Source: Desulfobacterales bacterium
GTDB taxonomy: Bacteria; Desulfobacterota; Desulfobacteria; Desulfobacterales; SURF-7
DNA: 42,320 bases
NCBI GenBank assembly: GCA_018693105.1
Contig: JABHLN010000022.1
Span: 1-42,320 of the forward strand
Reading direction: 5' to 3'
Positions 18,469 through 27,432 of the stretch are shown piece by piece. The notes below the pieces were generated by a model, which searched no databases, was not told the DNA's origin, and saw only the letters and a list, made by a program, of their open reading frames with translations. A program made the translations under genes and the position numbers. The first letter of the stretch is position 1. Each line of letters opens with the position of its first letter.

Positions 18469-18611
18469 AGTGTCCATCTGGAAATGAGGATGTTTATTCA
18501 AGATCAAGGCATGCGAAAAAAATAACCACCGGCATATGTATGATATTCCGAGGATTATTTTTTGAGCATAACGGAGATATTGGGCAAAAAGACCATTTCC
18601 GGATGGGCACT
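18469..18611. repeat. Palindromic repeat element, copy 5 (related subfamily, different ends)
   Basis: Ends AGTGTCCATCTGGAAATG / CATTTCCGGATGGGCACT; centre GGCATATGTATGATATTCC; shares ATCAAGGC and AACGGAGATATTGGGC with copy 4. Confidence 0.75.
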
Positions 18612-18707
18612 AACTAAGCACCCCGGGATTGGTGGGCATGTACAAGTAGTAGATTCGCTATAGTGGGACTTACCAAACCATCATTTTCATTCATCCAGGA
18701 GAAAATC

Positions 18708-20267
18708 ATGTATATTGTCACTGCAGATGAAATGCAGGAAATGGACAGGCAGACAATTGAAGACTTCGGCATTCCTGGTAGAGTACTTATGGAAAATGCC
18801 GGCCGTGCAGCAGCACAAGTTTTTTTAGACAAATTTTCTCCTTTTGATAAGAATGTAGGAATTATTGCAGGAAGAGGCAATAACGGCGGCGATGGTTTTG
18901 TGATTGCCCGTTACCTTTATGAAAATAATATAAATGTCACAGTATATCTTTTATCCAGAAAAGAACTTGTAAGCGGTGATGCAGAAGCAAACCTAAATCT
19001 TCTCTCAGGTCTGGATATAGAAGTACTTGAAATACCTGACAATGAATCATTTATAGAAAACAGGATGTCAATAATACATCAGCATATCCTTATAGACTCA
19101 ATATTTGGAACAGGCCTTAATTCTGATGTAAAAGGCTTTTATCGTGAATTCATTGAATTTATTAATAGTCTTAAAAGACGTGTCTTTGCAGTTGATATTC
19201 CTTCAGGCCTTAATTCAGACACAGGACAGCCTTGCGGCACATGTATCAAGGCAGAGGCTACTGTAACTTTCGGACATCCCAAAATCGGTCACTTTCTTCT
19301 TCCGGGAGCTGAATATTCCGGAGAACTTGAAATAATTGATATTGGTATTCCAGGGCATATAACTAAAAATGCTAAACCCTCACATCATCTTTTAACCCCT
19401 GAAGTTATTAACTCATATTTTAAACCAAGACCTCTTGAATCCCATAAGGGAACTACCGGTCACCTTTTTGTAATTGCAGGCTCTCCTGGAAAAACAGGAG
19501 CGGCCTCACTCACAGCCATGTCGGCAATGCATGTCGGTGCAGGTCTTGTTACACTTGGAATACCAAAAAGTCTGAATTCTGTTCTGGAAACACAAGTCCT
19601 GGAAGTAATGACCTGCCCTCTTCCTGAAACCAAAACCGGAGAACTATCAAAACAGGCTTTTGAAGATATAAATAAAAAGTTAATAGACAAGAAATGTCTT
19701 GCTATAGGGCCAGGAATAGGAACATCAGAAGAGACAAAACAACTAATACTTAAAGTTATTAACAATATAAATATCCCCATTATAATTGACGCAGATGGTC
19801 TCAACTGTCTTGCCGGAAACACCAGAATTCTGAAAAAAATGAATACACCTGCGATATTAACGCCCCATCCAGGTGAAATGGCTCGTATGATAGATTGCAG
19901 CACAAAAGCAGTTCAGCAGGACAGAATAAAACATGCAAGATCTTTTGCCGTTGAGTTTAATTCAATTATTGTTCTGAAAGGAGCAAGGACATTAATTGCT
20001 CATCCTGACGGCAGGGTCTTTATAAATACAACAGGTAATCCAGGTATGGCATCAGGAGGAATGGGTGATGTTCTAACAGGCATCATTGCCGGTCTGCTAA
20101 CACAGGGTTTCACCCCTGAAAACGCATGTCATGCAGGTGTTTACCTTCATGGTAAAGCAGCTGATACTCTTGTACTTTCAAAAGGTCCTTTCGGGTTTAT
20201 AGCTTCAGAAGTTATGAAAGCTGCACCTGAACAGATAAGTAACTTTTTTACAAATTCTTTTATTTAA
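18708..20267 (+). CDS. nnr: Bifunctional NAD(P)H-hydrate epimerase / ADP-dependent dehydratase
   Basis: YjeF_N: MQEMDRQTIEDFGIPGRVLMENAGRAAA, GRGNNGGDGFVIAR; C-terminal kinase-like GTTGHLFVIAGSPGKTGAA, AILTPHPGEMARM, GNPGMASGGMGDVLTGIIAGLL. Start set to MYIVTADEM. Confidence 0.94.
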   Translation: MYIVTADEMQEMDRQTIEDFGIPGRVLMENAGRAAAQVFLDKFSPFDKNVGIIAGRGNNGGDGFVIARYLYENNINVTVYLLSRKELVSGDAEANLNLLSGLDIEVLEIPDNESFIENRMSIIHQHILIDSIFGTGLNSDVKGFYREFIEFINSLKRRVFAVDIPSGLNSDTGQPCGTCIKAEATVTFGHPKIGHFLLPGAEYSGELEIIDIGIPGHITKNAKPSHHLLTPEVINSYFKPRPLESHKGTTGHLFVIAGSPGKTGAASLTAMSAMHVGAGLVTLGIPKSLNSVLETQVLEVMTCPLPETKTGELSKQAFEDINKKLIDKKCLAIGPGIGTSEETKQLILKVINNINIPIIIDADGLNCLAGNTRILKKMNTPAILTPHPGEMARMIDCSTKAVQQDRIKHARSFAVEFNSIIVLKGARTLIAHPDGRVFINTTGNPGMASGGMGDVLTGIIAGLLTQGFTPENACHAGVYLHGKAADTLVLSKGPFGFIASEVMKAAPEQISNFFTNSFI

Positions 20268-20277
20268 CAAAATCCTA

Positions 20278-20751
20278 ATGAAAAACTTCACCAAAAGTAT
20301 AATTACAAATTCACCTGAAGAAACTCAAAACCTTGGTATAAAAATTGGGAAGCTTGTCGAGTGCGGAACTGTTATTGCACTGACAGGTGATCTCGGTAGT
20401 GGGAAGACAGCCTTTGTTCAAGGACTTGCGCGTGGTCTTGAAATTTCTGAGGATTATTATATAACAAGTCCTACCTTTACAATAATAAATGAATACCCGG
20501 GAAGATGCAGGCTTTTCCATGTTGATCTTTACAGGGTGAACGATCCTGAAGAACTCGAAAATATTGGCTTGATTGACATAGTAAACGGTATTGGTGTTAC
20601 TGCTATCGAATGGGCTGATTTGCTGCCTGATAATTTCATCCAAAATCACCTTACTTTGAGAATAGTCCGGGTTGACGACACATCAAGGGAATTATCTTTT
20701 TTTTCATATGGACATAAGATAGAAGAACTGATAAACAAAATCGTTTTATAG
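20278..20751 (+). CDS. tsaE: tRNA threonylcarbamoyladenosine biosynthesis ATPase TsaE
   Basis: ALTGDLGSGKTAFVQGLARGL, TSPTFTIINEYPG, FHVDLYRV. Confidence 0.95.
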   Translation: MKNFTKSIITNSPEETQNLGIKIGKLVECGTVIALTGDLGSGKTAFVQGLARGLEISEDYYITSPTFTIINEYPGRCRLFHVDLYRVNDPEELENIGLIDIVNGIGVTAIEWADLLPDNFIQNHLTLRIVRVDDTSRELSFFSYGHKIEELINKIVL

Positions 20752-20779
20752 GAAAAAATCACAAAACTGGGGTGAGATA

Positions 20780-21997
20780 ATGGGTTTAATAGTACAAAAA
20801 TATGGCGGAACTTCTGTTAAAGATGTTAAACATATACAAAATGTTGCTCAAAGGGTAGCTAATTCACGTGATCGGGGCAATGATGTCATAGTTGTTCTTT
20901 CCGCAATGGCGGGCGTTACGGACAACCTGATAAAGCTTGCAGAGGAGGCTTCGGAATCCCCTGACGAAAGAGAGATGGATACTCTCCTTGCCACAGGTGA
21001 ACAGACAACTATTGCCCTTTTATCAATAATTCTTAATTCAATGGGTTATCCTGCCAAGTCGTTACTAGGTTTTCAGGCAGGTATTACGACAAACTCCAGT
21101 TTCAGCAGGGCGCGTATTGTTAATATTAACGGACAAGTAATCAAGGACCTTCTAAATGACGGCAACATCGTTGTTATAGCCGGTTTTCAGGGTTGGGACG
21201 ACAACAGAAATATTACAACTCTTGGTCGTGGAGGTTCTGATACATCGGCAGTTGCAATTGCCGCATCAGTTAATGCTGATGCTTGTGAAATATATACAGA
21301 CGTTGACGGTATATATACTGCTGATCCAAATGTGTGTGATAAATCAAGAAAATTAAAAAAAATATCCTACGACGAAATGCTCGAAATGTCGAGCCTCGGG
21401 GCAAAAGTACTGCAAATACGCTCAGTTGAATTTGCCAAAAAATATAATGTACCGATTCACGTAAGATCATCATTTAATGAGGAGGAGGGAACCATGGTTG
21501 TTAACGAAGATGCTGACATGGAACAACTGGTAGTATCAGGAGTAACATGCAATAAAAATGAAACCAGGATTACCCTTAAAAAAGTTCCTGATCAGCCCGG
21601 AATTTCTGCAAAAATTTTTACACCTATTTCAAAAGCCGGAATCGTTGTAGATATGATTATTCAGAACACTCGATCAGGTGGTGATACTGATCTGACATTC
21701 ACTGTTCAGAAAACTGATTTTAAAAAAGCTGTTGAAATATCGGAAAAGATTGCAAAAGAGGTTAATGCTGCTGAAGTTGTAACTGCTGAAAACATTGCAA
21801 AAGTTTCCGTAACAGGTGTCGGGATGAAAAGCCATGCAGGTGTTGCAGCAACAATGTTCACGGCTCTTGCAAATGAAAATATCAATATAAGGCTGATAAG
21901 CACATCTGAAATAAGGATATCCTGCATGATAGAAGAAAAATATTCCGAACTTGCTGTTCGCGTCCTTCATTCAGCATTCGGCCTTGACAAAGAATAG
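20780..21997 (+). CDS. lysC: Aspartate kinase with ACT domains
   Basis: LIVQKYGGTSVKDVKHIQNVAQRV, TLGRGGSDTSAVAIAASVNADACEIYTDVDGIYTADP, C-terminal VTGVGMKSHAGVAATMFTALANENINIRLISTSEIRISCMIE. Confidence 0.96.
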   Translation: MGLIVQKYGGTSVKDVKHIQNVAQRVANSRDRGNDVIVVLSAMAGVTDNLIKLAEEASESPDEREMDTLLATGEQTTIALLSIILNSMGYPAKSLLGFQAGITTNSSFSRARIVNINGQVIKDLLNDGNIVVIAGFQGWDDNRNITTLGRGGSDTSAVAIAASVNADACEIYTDVDGIYTADPNVCDKSRKLKKISYDEMLEMSSLGAKVLQIRSVEFAKKYNVPIHVRSSFNEEEGTMVVNEDADMEQLVVSGVTCNKNETRITLKKVPDQPGISAKIFTPISKAGIVVDMIIQNTRSGGDTDLTFTVQKTDFKKAVEISEKIAKEVNAAEVVTAENIAKVSVTGVGMKSHAGVAATMFTALANENINIRLISTSEIRISCMIEEKYSELAVRVLHSAFGLDKE

Positions 21998-22012
21998 GAA
22001 TAAAAATTCAGA

Positions 22013-22038
22013 GATACTATAAAAAATATTATAGTATC
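22013..22038. terminator. Hairpin downstream of lysC (possible terminator)
   Basis: GATACTATAA-AAAATA-TTATAGTATC, 10-bp perfect stem. Confidence 0.45.
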
Positions 22039-22056
22039 ATTTAGTTTATACAATTA

Positions 22057-22097
22057 ATGGGGTCGTAATCCCTTTATAAAGGGATTTTCAACCCCAT
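22057..22097. other. Second hairpin downstream of lysC
   Basis: ATGGGGT ... ACCCCAT with internal AATCCCTTTATAAAGGGATT palindrome. Confidence 0.5.
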
Positions 22098-22532
22098 CAT
22101 CGCTTAAATTATTAAATCAGATAAATATGTTTTCAAATGATCAACTGATATTTTCCATTATTCTTTGCATCTTCGCTATTATAGTTATTTTTTGCAAAAA
22201 ATTTCATATATTCTAAATCTAAATTCATTGATCAAAACCTTTGCAAAATATTTACTTTATTTTAAGTCCCAAAAAGACTTTTTCCAAGAATCTATGCTCA
22301 GGACAATTACATTTACCTGAAGGAATGTTGTAAGATATTAACTGAATATTATTTTAATATTATACATACTATATTTAACTCCTTCCTGGTTGACACATTT
22401 ATTACTTTCTTTTATATTTTTCGGTTTTTTTTAATTTATATTTTATGAAATCGTAAAAATATAACTAATGACTCGGCTTCAATATAACAGGCTTCTAATA
22501 CTGATCCAGCCTTAAAATTACAGGACATTTGA

Positions 22533-24404
22533 ATGATAAGTGTAGAAAATATTACAAAAGGCTTCGGTGATGAAATACTTTTAAAGGGTATTACATTCAG
22601 GGTGAATTCTCGTGAAAAGATCGGTCTTGTTGGAAGAAACGGACACGGGAAAACAACCTTAATTCGTATGATCACCGGAGAAGAAAAACCTGACAGCGGT
22701 TCAATTATCAAACCAAAAAATTATCGCATAGCCTCTGTAAGTCAACATATTGATTTTACAGAAGATACAGTTATGAAAGAAGGAGTGAAAGGGCTTCCTG
22801 AAAATGAAAAGGACCATTACTGGAAAGTAGAAAAAATTTTATCAGGGCTTGGTTTTACTGAAAATGATATGAAACGTCATCCTGAAGAATTCTCAGGGGG
22901 TTACCAGGTAAGATTAAATCTTGCAAAGGTTCTCGTTTCAGACCCCGACCTTCTCTTACTTGACGAACCGACTAACTATCTTGACATAACCTCAATACGC
23001 TGGATTCAAAATTTTCTCAAAAAGTGGCCCCATGAACTCATTCTTATTACTCATGACAGAAGCTTTATAGATAATGTTGTTACGCACATTGTCGGGATAC
23101 ACAGGAAAGATATTCGAAAAATTCCTGGAGAAACCGGAAAATACTATTCTCAGATTGCGTTAGATGAAGAGGTTTATGAAAAAACACGTTTAAATGAAGA
23201 ACGCCGGCGAAAGGATATGGATCTTTTTATCAATAGATTCAGGGCTAAAGCAAGACTTGCAAATATGGTCCAGTCCCGAATTAAAACACTTAACAAGCTT
23301 GATAACAAGGAAAAGCTCGAAGCCATTAGTAATCTGGACTTTTCATTTCGAAACAAACCATACAGCGGTAAATACTCAATGAAAGTTCAGGATCTCTCGT
23401 TTTCATATGAACCTGAAAAGCCATTAATACAGGACATGAATATCACTGTAGGGGCTCATGACAGGATCTGTGTTATTGGAAAAAACGGCAAAGGAAAAAC
23501 AACACTGTTAAAGCTGTTAGCTGGAGTATTAAAGCCGCAAAAAGGCGAAGTTGTATATAACCCGGGAATTGTTAAAGGATTTTTTGAACAGACAAATGTT
23601 AAAACACTTGTAGATTCAAGAACCATTTTGGAAGAAATCCTTTATTCGGATTCAGGTGTAGATCAACAAATGTCTAGGAATATAAGCGGGGCAATGATGT
23701 TTGAGGGAGATAACGCTCTTAAAAAAATCAAAGTTCTCTCAGGTGGGGAAAAAAGCAGAGTCATGTTGGGAAAACTACTTGTAACTCCTGTAAACCTCTT
23801 GATTCTTGATGAACCTACAAACCATCTAGATATGGATTCCTGCGACGCCTTACTTGCAGCAATAGATAACTTTGATGGTACAGTTATAATGGTAACTCAT
23901 AACGAAATGTTTCTTCATGCACTTGCTCAGAGGCTTATCGTTTTTCAAAACGATAAAACATTTATTTTTGAAGGGAATTACCAGTACTTTCTTGAGAAAC
24001 AAGGCTGGAATGAAGAAGAAGCTAAACGAAAGCCTTTTCAAAGTGAACCCGACAAAAAAGTTTCCGGGGAAAAATTTTCCAAAAAGAAACTTAGAAAGAA
24101 AAGATCTGCAATTATATCAGAAAAGTCCAAGGTTCTGAATCCCATTAAGAAACGTATCGAAAAAATTGAAAATAACATTGAAAATAATGAGATAAAGTTA
24201 GAGCATTTAAATAATGAAATTGAAGAAGCTTCAAAGTTGCAGGATAGTAAAAAAATTGTCAGTTTGTCACAAGAAATCCACAACTCACATTCTGAAATAG
24301 AAAAACTTTTTGAAGAACTTGATATATTAACAACCAAATTTGAAGAACAGGACAAGATATATAAAAAGGATCTTGAAATACTCGAAAAAATGGATAATAC
24401 TTAG
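22533..24404 (+). CDS. ABC-F family ATP-binding cassette protein (Uup-like)
   Basis: Two ATPase domains (GRNGHGKTTLIRM; GKNGKGKTTLLKLL), signatures FSGGYQVRLNLAK and LSGGEKSRVMLGK, LLDEPTNYLDI/LILDEPTNHLDM, coiled-coil C-terminus, no TM helices. Confidence 0.93.
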   Translation: MISVENITKGFGDEILLKGITFRVNSREKIGLVGRNGHGKTTLIRMITGEEKPDSGSIIKPKNYRIASVSQHIDFTEDTVMKEGVKGLPENEKDHYWKVEKILSGLGFTENDMKRHPEEFSGGYQVRLNLAKVLVSDPDLLLLDEPTNYLDITSIRWIQNFLKKWPHELILITHDRSFIDNVVTHIVGIHRKDIRKIPGETGKYYSQIALDEEVYEKTRLNEERRRKDMDLFINRFRAKARLANMVQSRIKTLNKLDNKEKLEAISNLDFSFRNKPYSGKYSMKVQDLSFSYEPEKPLIQDMNITVGAHDRICVIGKNGKGKTTLLKLLAGVLKPQKGEVVYNPGIVKGFFEQTNVKTLVDSRTILEEILYSDSGVDQQMSRNISGAMMFEGDNALKKIKVLSGGEKSRVMLGKLLVTPVNLLILDEPTNHLDMDSCDALLAAIDNFDGTVIMVTHNEMFLHALAQRLIVFQNDKTFIFEGNYQYFLEKQGWNEEEAKRKPFQSEPDKKVSGEKFSKKKLRKKRSAIISEKSKVLNPIKKRIEKIENNIENNEIKLEHLNNEIEEASKLQDSKKIVSLSQEIHNSHSEIEKLFEELDILTTKFEEQDKIYKKDLEILEKMDNT

Positions 24405-24692
24405 TAAATTTATTATTCCATCAGATATGTTTTTCACAAAACAAATACATTTACTGACCTGACATGAAGGCATATATTTAACAAGCCAAACTTATTACAT
24501 GACTATAACTCAATTATATAATTATGGTGTGTTTTACAACCCTATCAAATTTATAAAGCTGCATATTTTTATAAAAAAAATCATTTTTATAATGTTTTTG
24601 TTGTCATATTGATATTAATTTGACACAAACAGTTGATAGAGTTATAAAAATCAGATAATAATAAATAAAATCTAAAGCAAAAATTGTTTTTT

Positions 24693-24941
24693 ATGGATAA
24701 CAATAATAGATCGGTTCAACTTGTATGGGGAATTGCAATTCTTGTAGTCGGTTTAATGATGTTCTTAAATATTCCGGCAAAAATGAACCAGATATCAAAC
24801 CAGTTGCAGGGATTATCATCTTCTAAACTTAATCTCATACGTTTTTCTTTCTACATGATTAGTACAATACTTATTGGTGGTGGAACGAAAAAATTATATA
24901 AAAATATAAATTATAAAAAAACTGACGATGGCAATAGTTGA
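24693..24941 (+). CDS. Small membrane protein of unknown function
   Basis: About 82 aa from internal ATG (MDNNNRSVQLVWG); two hydrophobic segments IAILVVGLMMFLNI and FYMISTILIGGG. Confidence 0.55.
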   Translation: MDNNNRSVQLVWGIAILVVGLMMFLNIPAKMNQISNQLQGLSSSKLNLIRFSFYMISTILIGGGTKKLYKNINYKKTDDGNS

Positions 24942-25065
24942 TATTTTTTATGATAATTTTAGATAAAATCAATGCACCTTAAAATTCTTATTTTAAAAAT
25001 CGGCATTATTTAAAATAACCACACAGGTTTTTTAAATTCTGCTGATACATTTTTGAGGATTTATT

Positions 25066-27372
25066 ATGGCTACAGCAACCGCAAAAAAACAAGACAATCA
25101 GGCCGTAAAACCAGACCTGGATTATAAGACCAGATCACAGAATCTTAATAAGAAAATATTTGCAGCATCAAATCTTGATGAGATCCTGATTGACCTAAAA
25201 GAAGAAATCGCTCAACTTTTTGAAGCTGAAAGAATAACAATTTATTATGTAGACGGTGTTAAACGTGAGCTTGTTTCCAGGTTTAAATCAGGAGCAGAGA
25301 TATCTGAAATTCGAGTCCCTCTCTCAGGGAGCAGTATTTCCGGATATGCTTCATTTAAACAACAACTAGTAAATATAAAAGATGTCTACGACAAAAAGGA
25401 ACTCGCTTCCATAGACCCGGGTTTAAAATTTGATAGCAGCTGGGATCTGAAAACCGGCTTTCAAACAAAACAGGTACTTGTCGTACCGATAATTTTTAAA
25501 AGGCTTTTGCTTGGTGCAATTCAGTTAATCAACCGTAAAGACGGATCATCCTTTTCAAAAAACGATGAAAAAAATGTCCTTGAACTTGCTGAAAACATGG
25601 GCATCGGCCTCTATAACCAGAAAAGGATGGCAAAAGCAACCAAGTCAAAGAGAAACAAGTATGACCATCTTCTTGAGAATCATATTCTGACCCAGAAAGA
25701 ACTCAAAAAAGCCATAATGGATGCCAGGGAAAAAAATGTAACTACCGAAAGCATACTTATGGAGGATTATAAAATCCCCAAAAGTGATGTGGGCGAATCC
25801 CTGAGTAAATATTTTAATGTGCCATTCATTGAGTTCAACAAGCAGATGCCCATTCCAACAGACCTTCTTGAAGGGATAAAAGTTCCCTTCATGAAAAAAA
25901 ACAAATGGGTCCCCCTGCGATCAGAAGATGATGATGTTATTATAGCAGTGGACAATCCTCATGATCTACAAAAGATAGGTGAAATAAAATCACTATTCAC
26001 CGGCAGAAATGTCAAATTCTACATATCTTTCACGGAAGAAATCATGAGTTACATCGAAATGTTTACTACCGATGAAAAAGAAATGGCTTCCATGGATGAA
26101 ATCCTGGGCCAGCTCGCAGCTGAAGAAGATGAAGTTGAAGAGGCTGCAGGCTCAATGGATGAAGAAAGCAGTGCGGTTGTACAGGTTGTAAACAAAATTA
26201 TTATTGATGCCTATAACAGAGGGGCTTCGGATATTCATATAGAACCCTATCCCGGGAAAAACAATACCCAGGTTCGTATCAGGATTGACGGTTCCTGTAC
26301 TTTATACCAGAACATACCTTATCAATACAGGGCTGCTGTTGCATCTCGTTTAAAGATAATGGCAGACCTTGATATTGCTGAACGGCGCAAACCCCAGGAT
26401 GGTAAGATCAAGTTCAAAAAATACGGGGGTCTGGATATAGAACTCAGGGTCGCCACCATACCGTCCCAGGGTGCTCTTGAAGATATTGTAATGCGTATTC
26501 TTGCAGCAGGCGAACCTATTCCTCTTCCGAATATGGGGCTGGCAAAAAGAAATTACGATGAATTCGTAGAATGCATTACTAAACCTTACGGCATTTGTTT
26601 TGTATGCGGACCCACCGGTTCAGGTAAAACAACAACACTGCATTCAGCCTTAGGTTATATAAACACACCTGAAAAAAAAATATGGACAGCAGAGGATCCG
26701 GTAGAAATAACTCAAAAAGGATTAAGGCAGGTTCAGGTTCAAGCTAAAATTGGTTTTGACTTTGCTGCTGCCATGCGTGCCTTCCTCAGGGCTGACCCTG
26801 ATGTCATAATGGTCGGTGAAATGCGTGACAAGGAAACAACCTCAATTGGTATTGAGGCATCACTTACAGGCCATCTTGTTTTCTCCACACTTCATACAAA
26901 CAGTGCGCCTGAAAGTATCACGAGGCTTCTTGATATGGGTATGGACCCATTCAATTTTGCCGATGCTATTTTATGCATCCTTGCTCAACGACTTGTACGA
27001 ACACTATGCAAAAAATGCAAAACACCTTTTCATCCAACACAGGAGCAGTATGATGAACTTATAAGAGAATACGAAGATATGGCCATGTTTGAAAAACATG
27101 TAAATATTCCTTATACTGATGACCTGGAATTAAATCAACCTGCCGGTTGTGATAAATGCAACCAAACAGGATATTCTGGTCGTATGGGACTCCATGAGCT
27201 GCTTCTTGGCACGGATGAAATGAAAAAAAAGATACAGATTAACGAAAAAATGGAAGTTCTCAGGGCACAGGCTGTTGCTGACGACATGACATCACTTAAA
27301 CAGGATGGTATAGCCAAGATATTTGGAGGCAACTGCGACCTTGTCGAGGTAAGAAAGGTTTGTATTAAATAA
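25066..27372 (+). CDS. GspE/PilB-family secretion/pilus assembly ATPase with N-terminal GAF domain
   Basis: GAF region ITIYYVDGVKRELVSRFKSG...VPIIFKRLLLGAIQLINRKDG; MshEN-like region; ATPase GPTGSGKTTTLHSAL, RADPDVIMVGEMRDKETTSIGIEASLTGHLVFSTLHTNSAP; CKKCK...CDKCN zinc motif. Confidence 0.93.
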   Translation: MATATAKKQDNQAVKPDLDYKTRSQNLNKKIFAASNLDEILIDLKEEIAQLFEAERITIYYVDGVKRELVSRFKSGAEISEIRVPLSGSSISGYASFKQQLVNIKDVYDKKELASIDPGLKFDSSWDLKTGFQTKQVLVVPIIFKRLLLGAIQLINRKDGSSFSKNDEKNVLELAENMGIGLYNQKRMAKATKSKRNKYDHLLENHILTQKELKKAIMDAREKNVTTESILMEDYKIPKSDVGESLSKYFNVPFIEFNKQMPIPTDLLEGIKVPFMKKNKWVPLRSEDDDVIIAVDNPHDLQKIGEIKSLFTGRNVKFYISFTEEIMSYIEMFTTDEKEMASMDEILGQLAAEEDEVEEAAGSMDEESSAVVQVVNKIIIDAYNRGASDIHIEPYPGKNNTQVRIRIDGSCTLYQNIPYQYRAAVASRLKIMADLDIAERRKPQDGKIKFKKYGGLDIELRVATIPSQGALEDIVMRILAAGEPIPLPNMGLAKRNYDEFVECITKPYGICFVCGPTGSGKTTTLHSALGYINTPEKKIWTAEDPVEITQKGLRQVQVQAKIGFDFAAAMRAFLRADPDVIMVGEMRDKETTSIGIEASLTGHLVFSTLHTNSAPESITRLLDMGMDPFNFADAILCILAQRLVRTLCKKCKTPFHPTQEQYDELIREYEDMAMFEKHVNIPYTDDLELNQPAGCDKCNQTGYSGRMGLHELLLGTDEMKKKIQINEKMEVLRAQAVADDMTSLKQDGIAKIFGGNCDLVEVRKVCIK

Positions 27373-27391
27373 CTGAAGTAATAAAAAAGTC

Positions 27392-27432
27392 AAAAACTCC
27401 CGTGTAATTATAACTTATCCCCGGGAGTTTTT
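27392..27432. terminator. Bidirectional rho-independent terminator between convergent genes
   Basis: AAAAACTCCCG ... CGGGAGTTTTTTTTT; overlaps the 3' end of the M48 gene. Confidence 0.8.

Noticed and set aside
19460-19903. Minus-strand ORF 147 aa inside nnr
   Set aside because: Antisense to conserved YjeF/NnrD domain; hydrophobic low-complexity translation typical of shadow ORFs.
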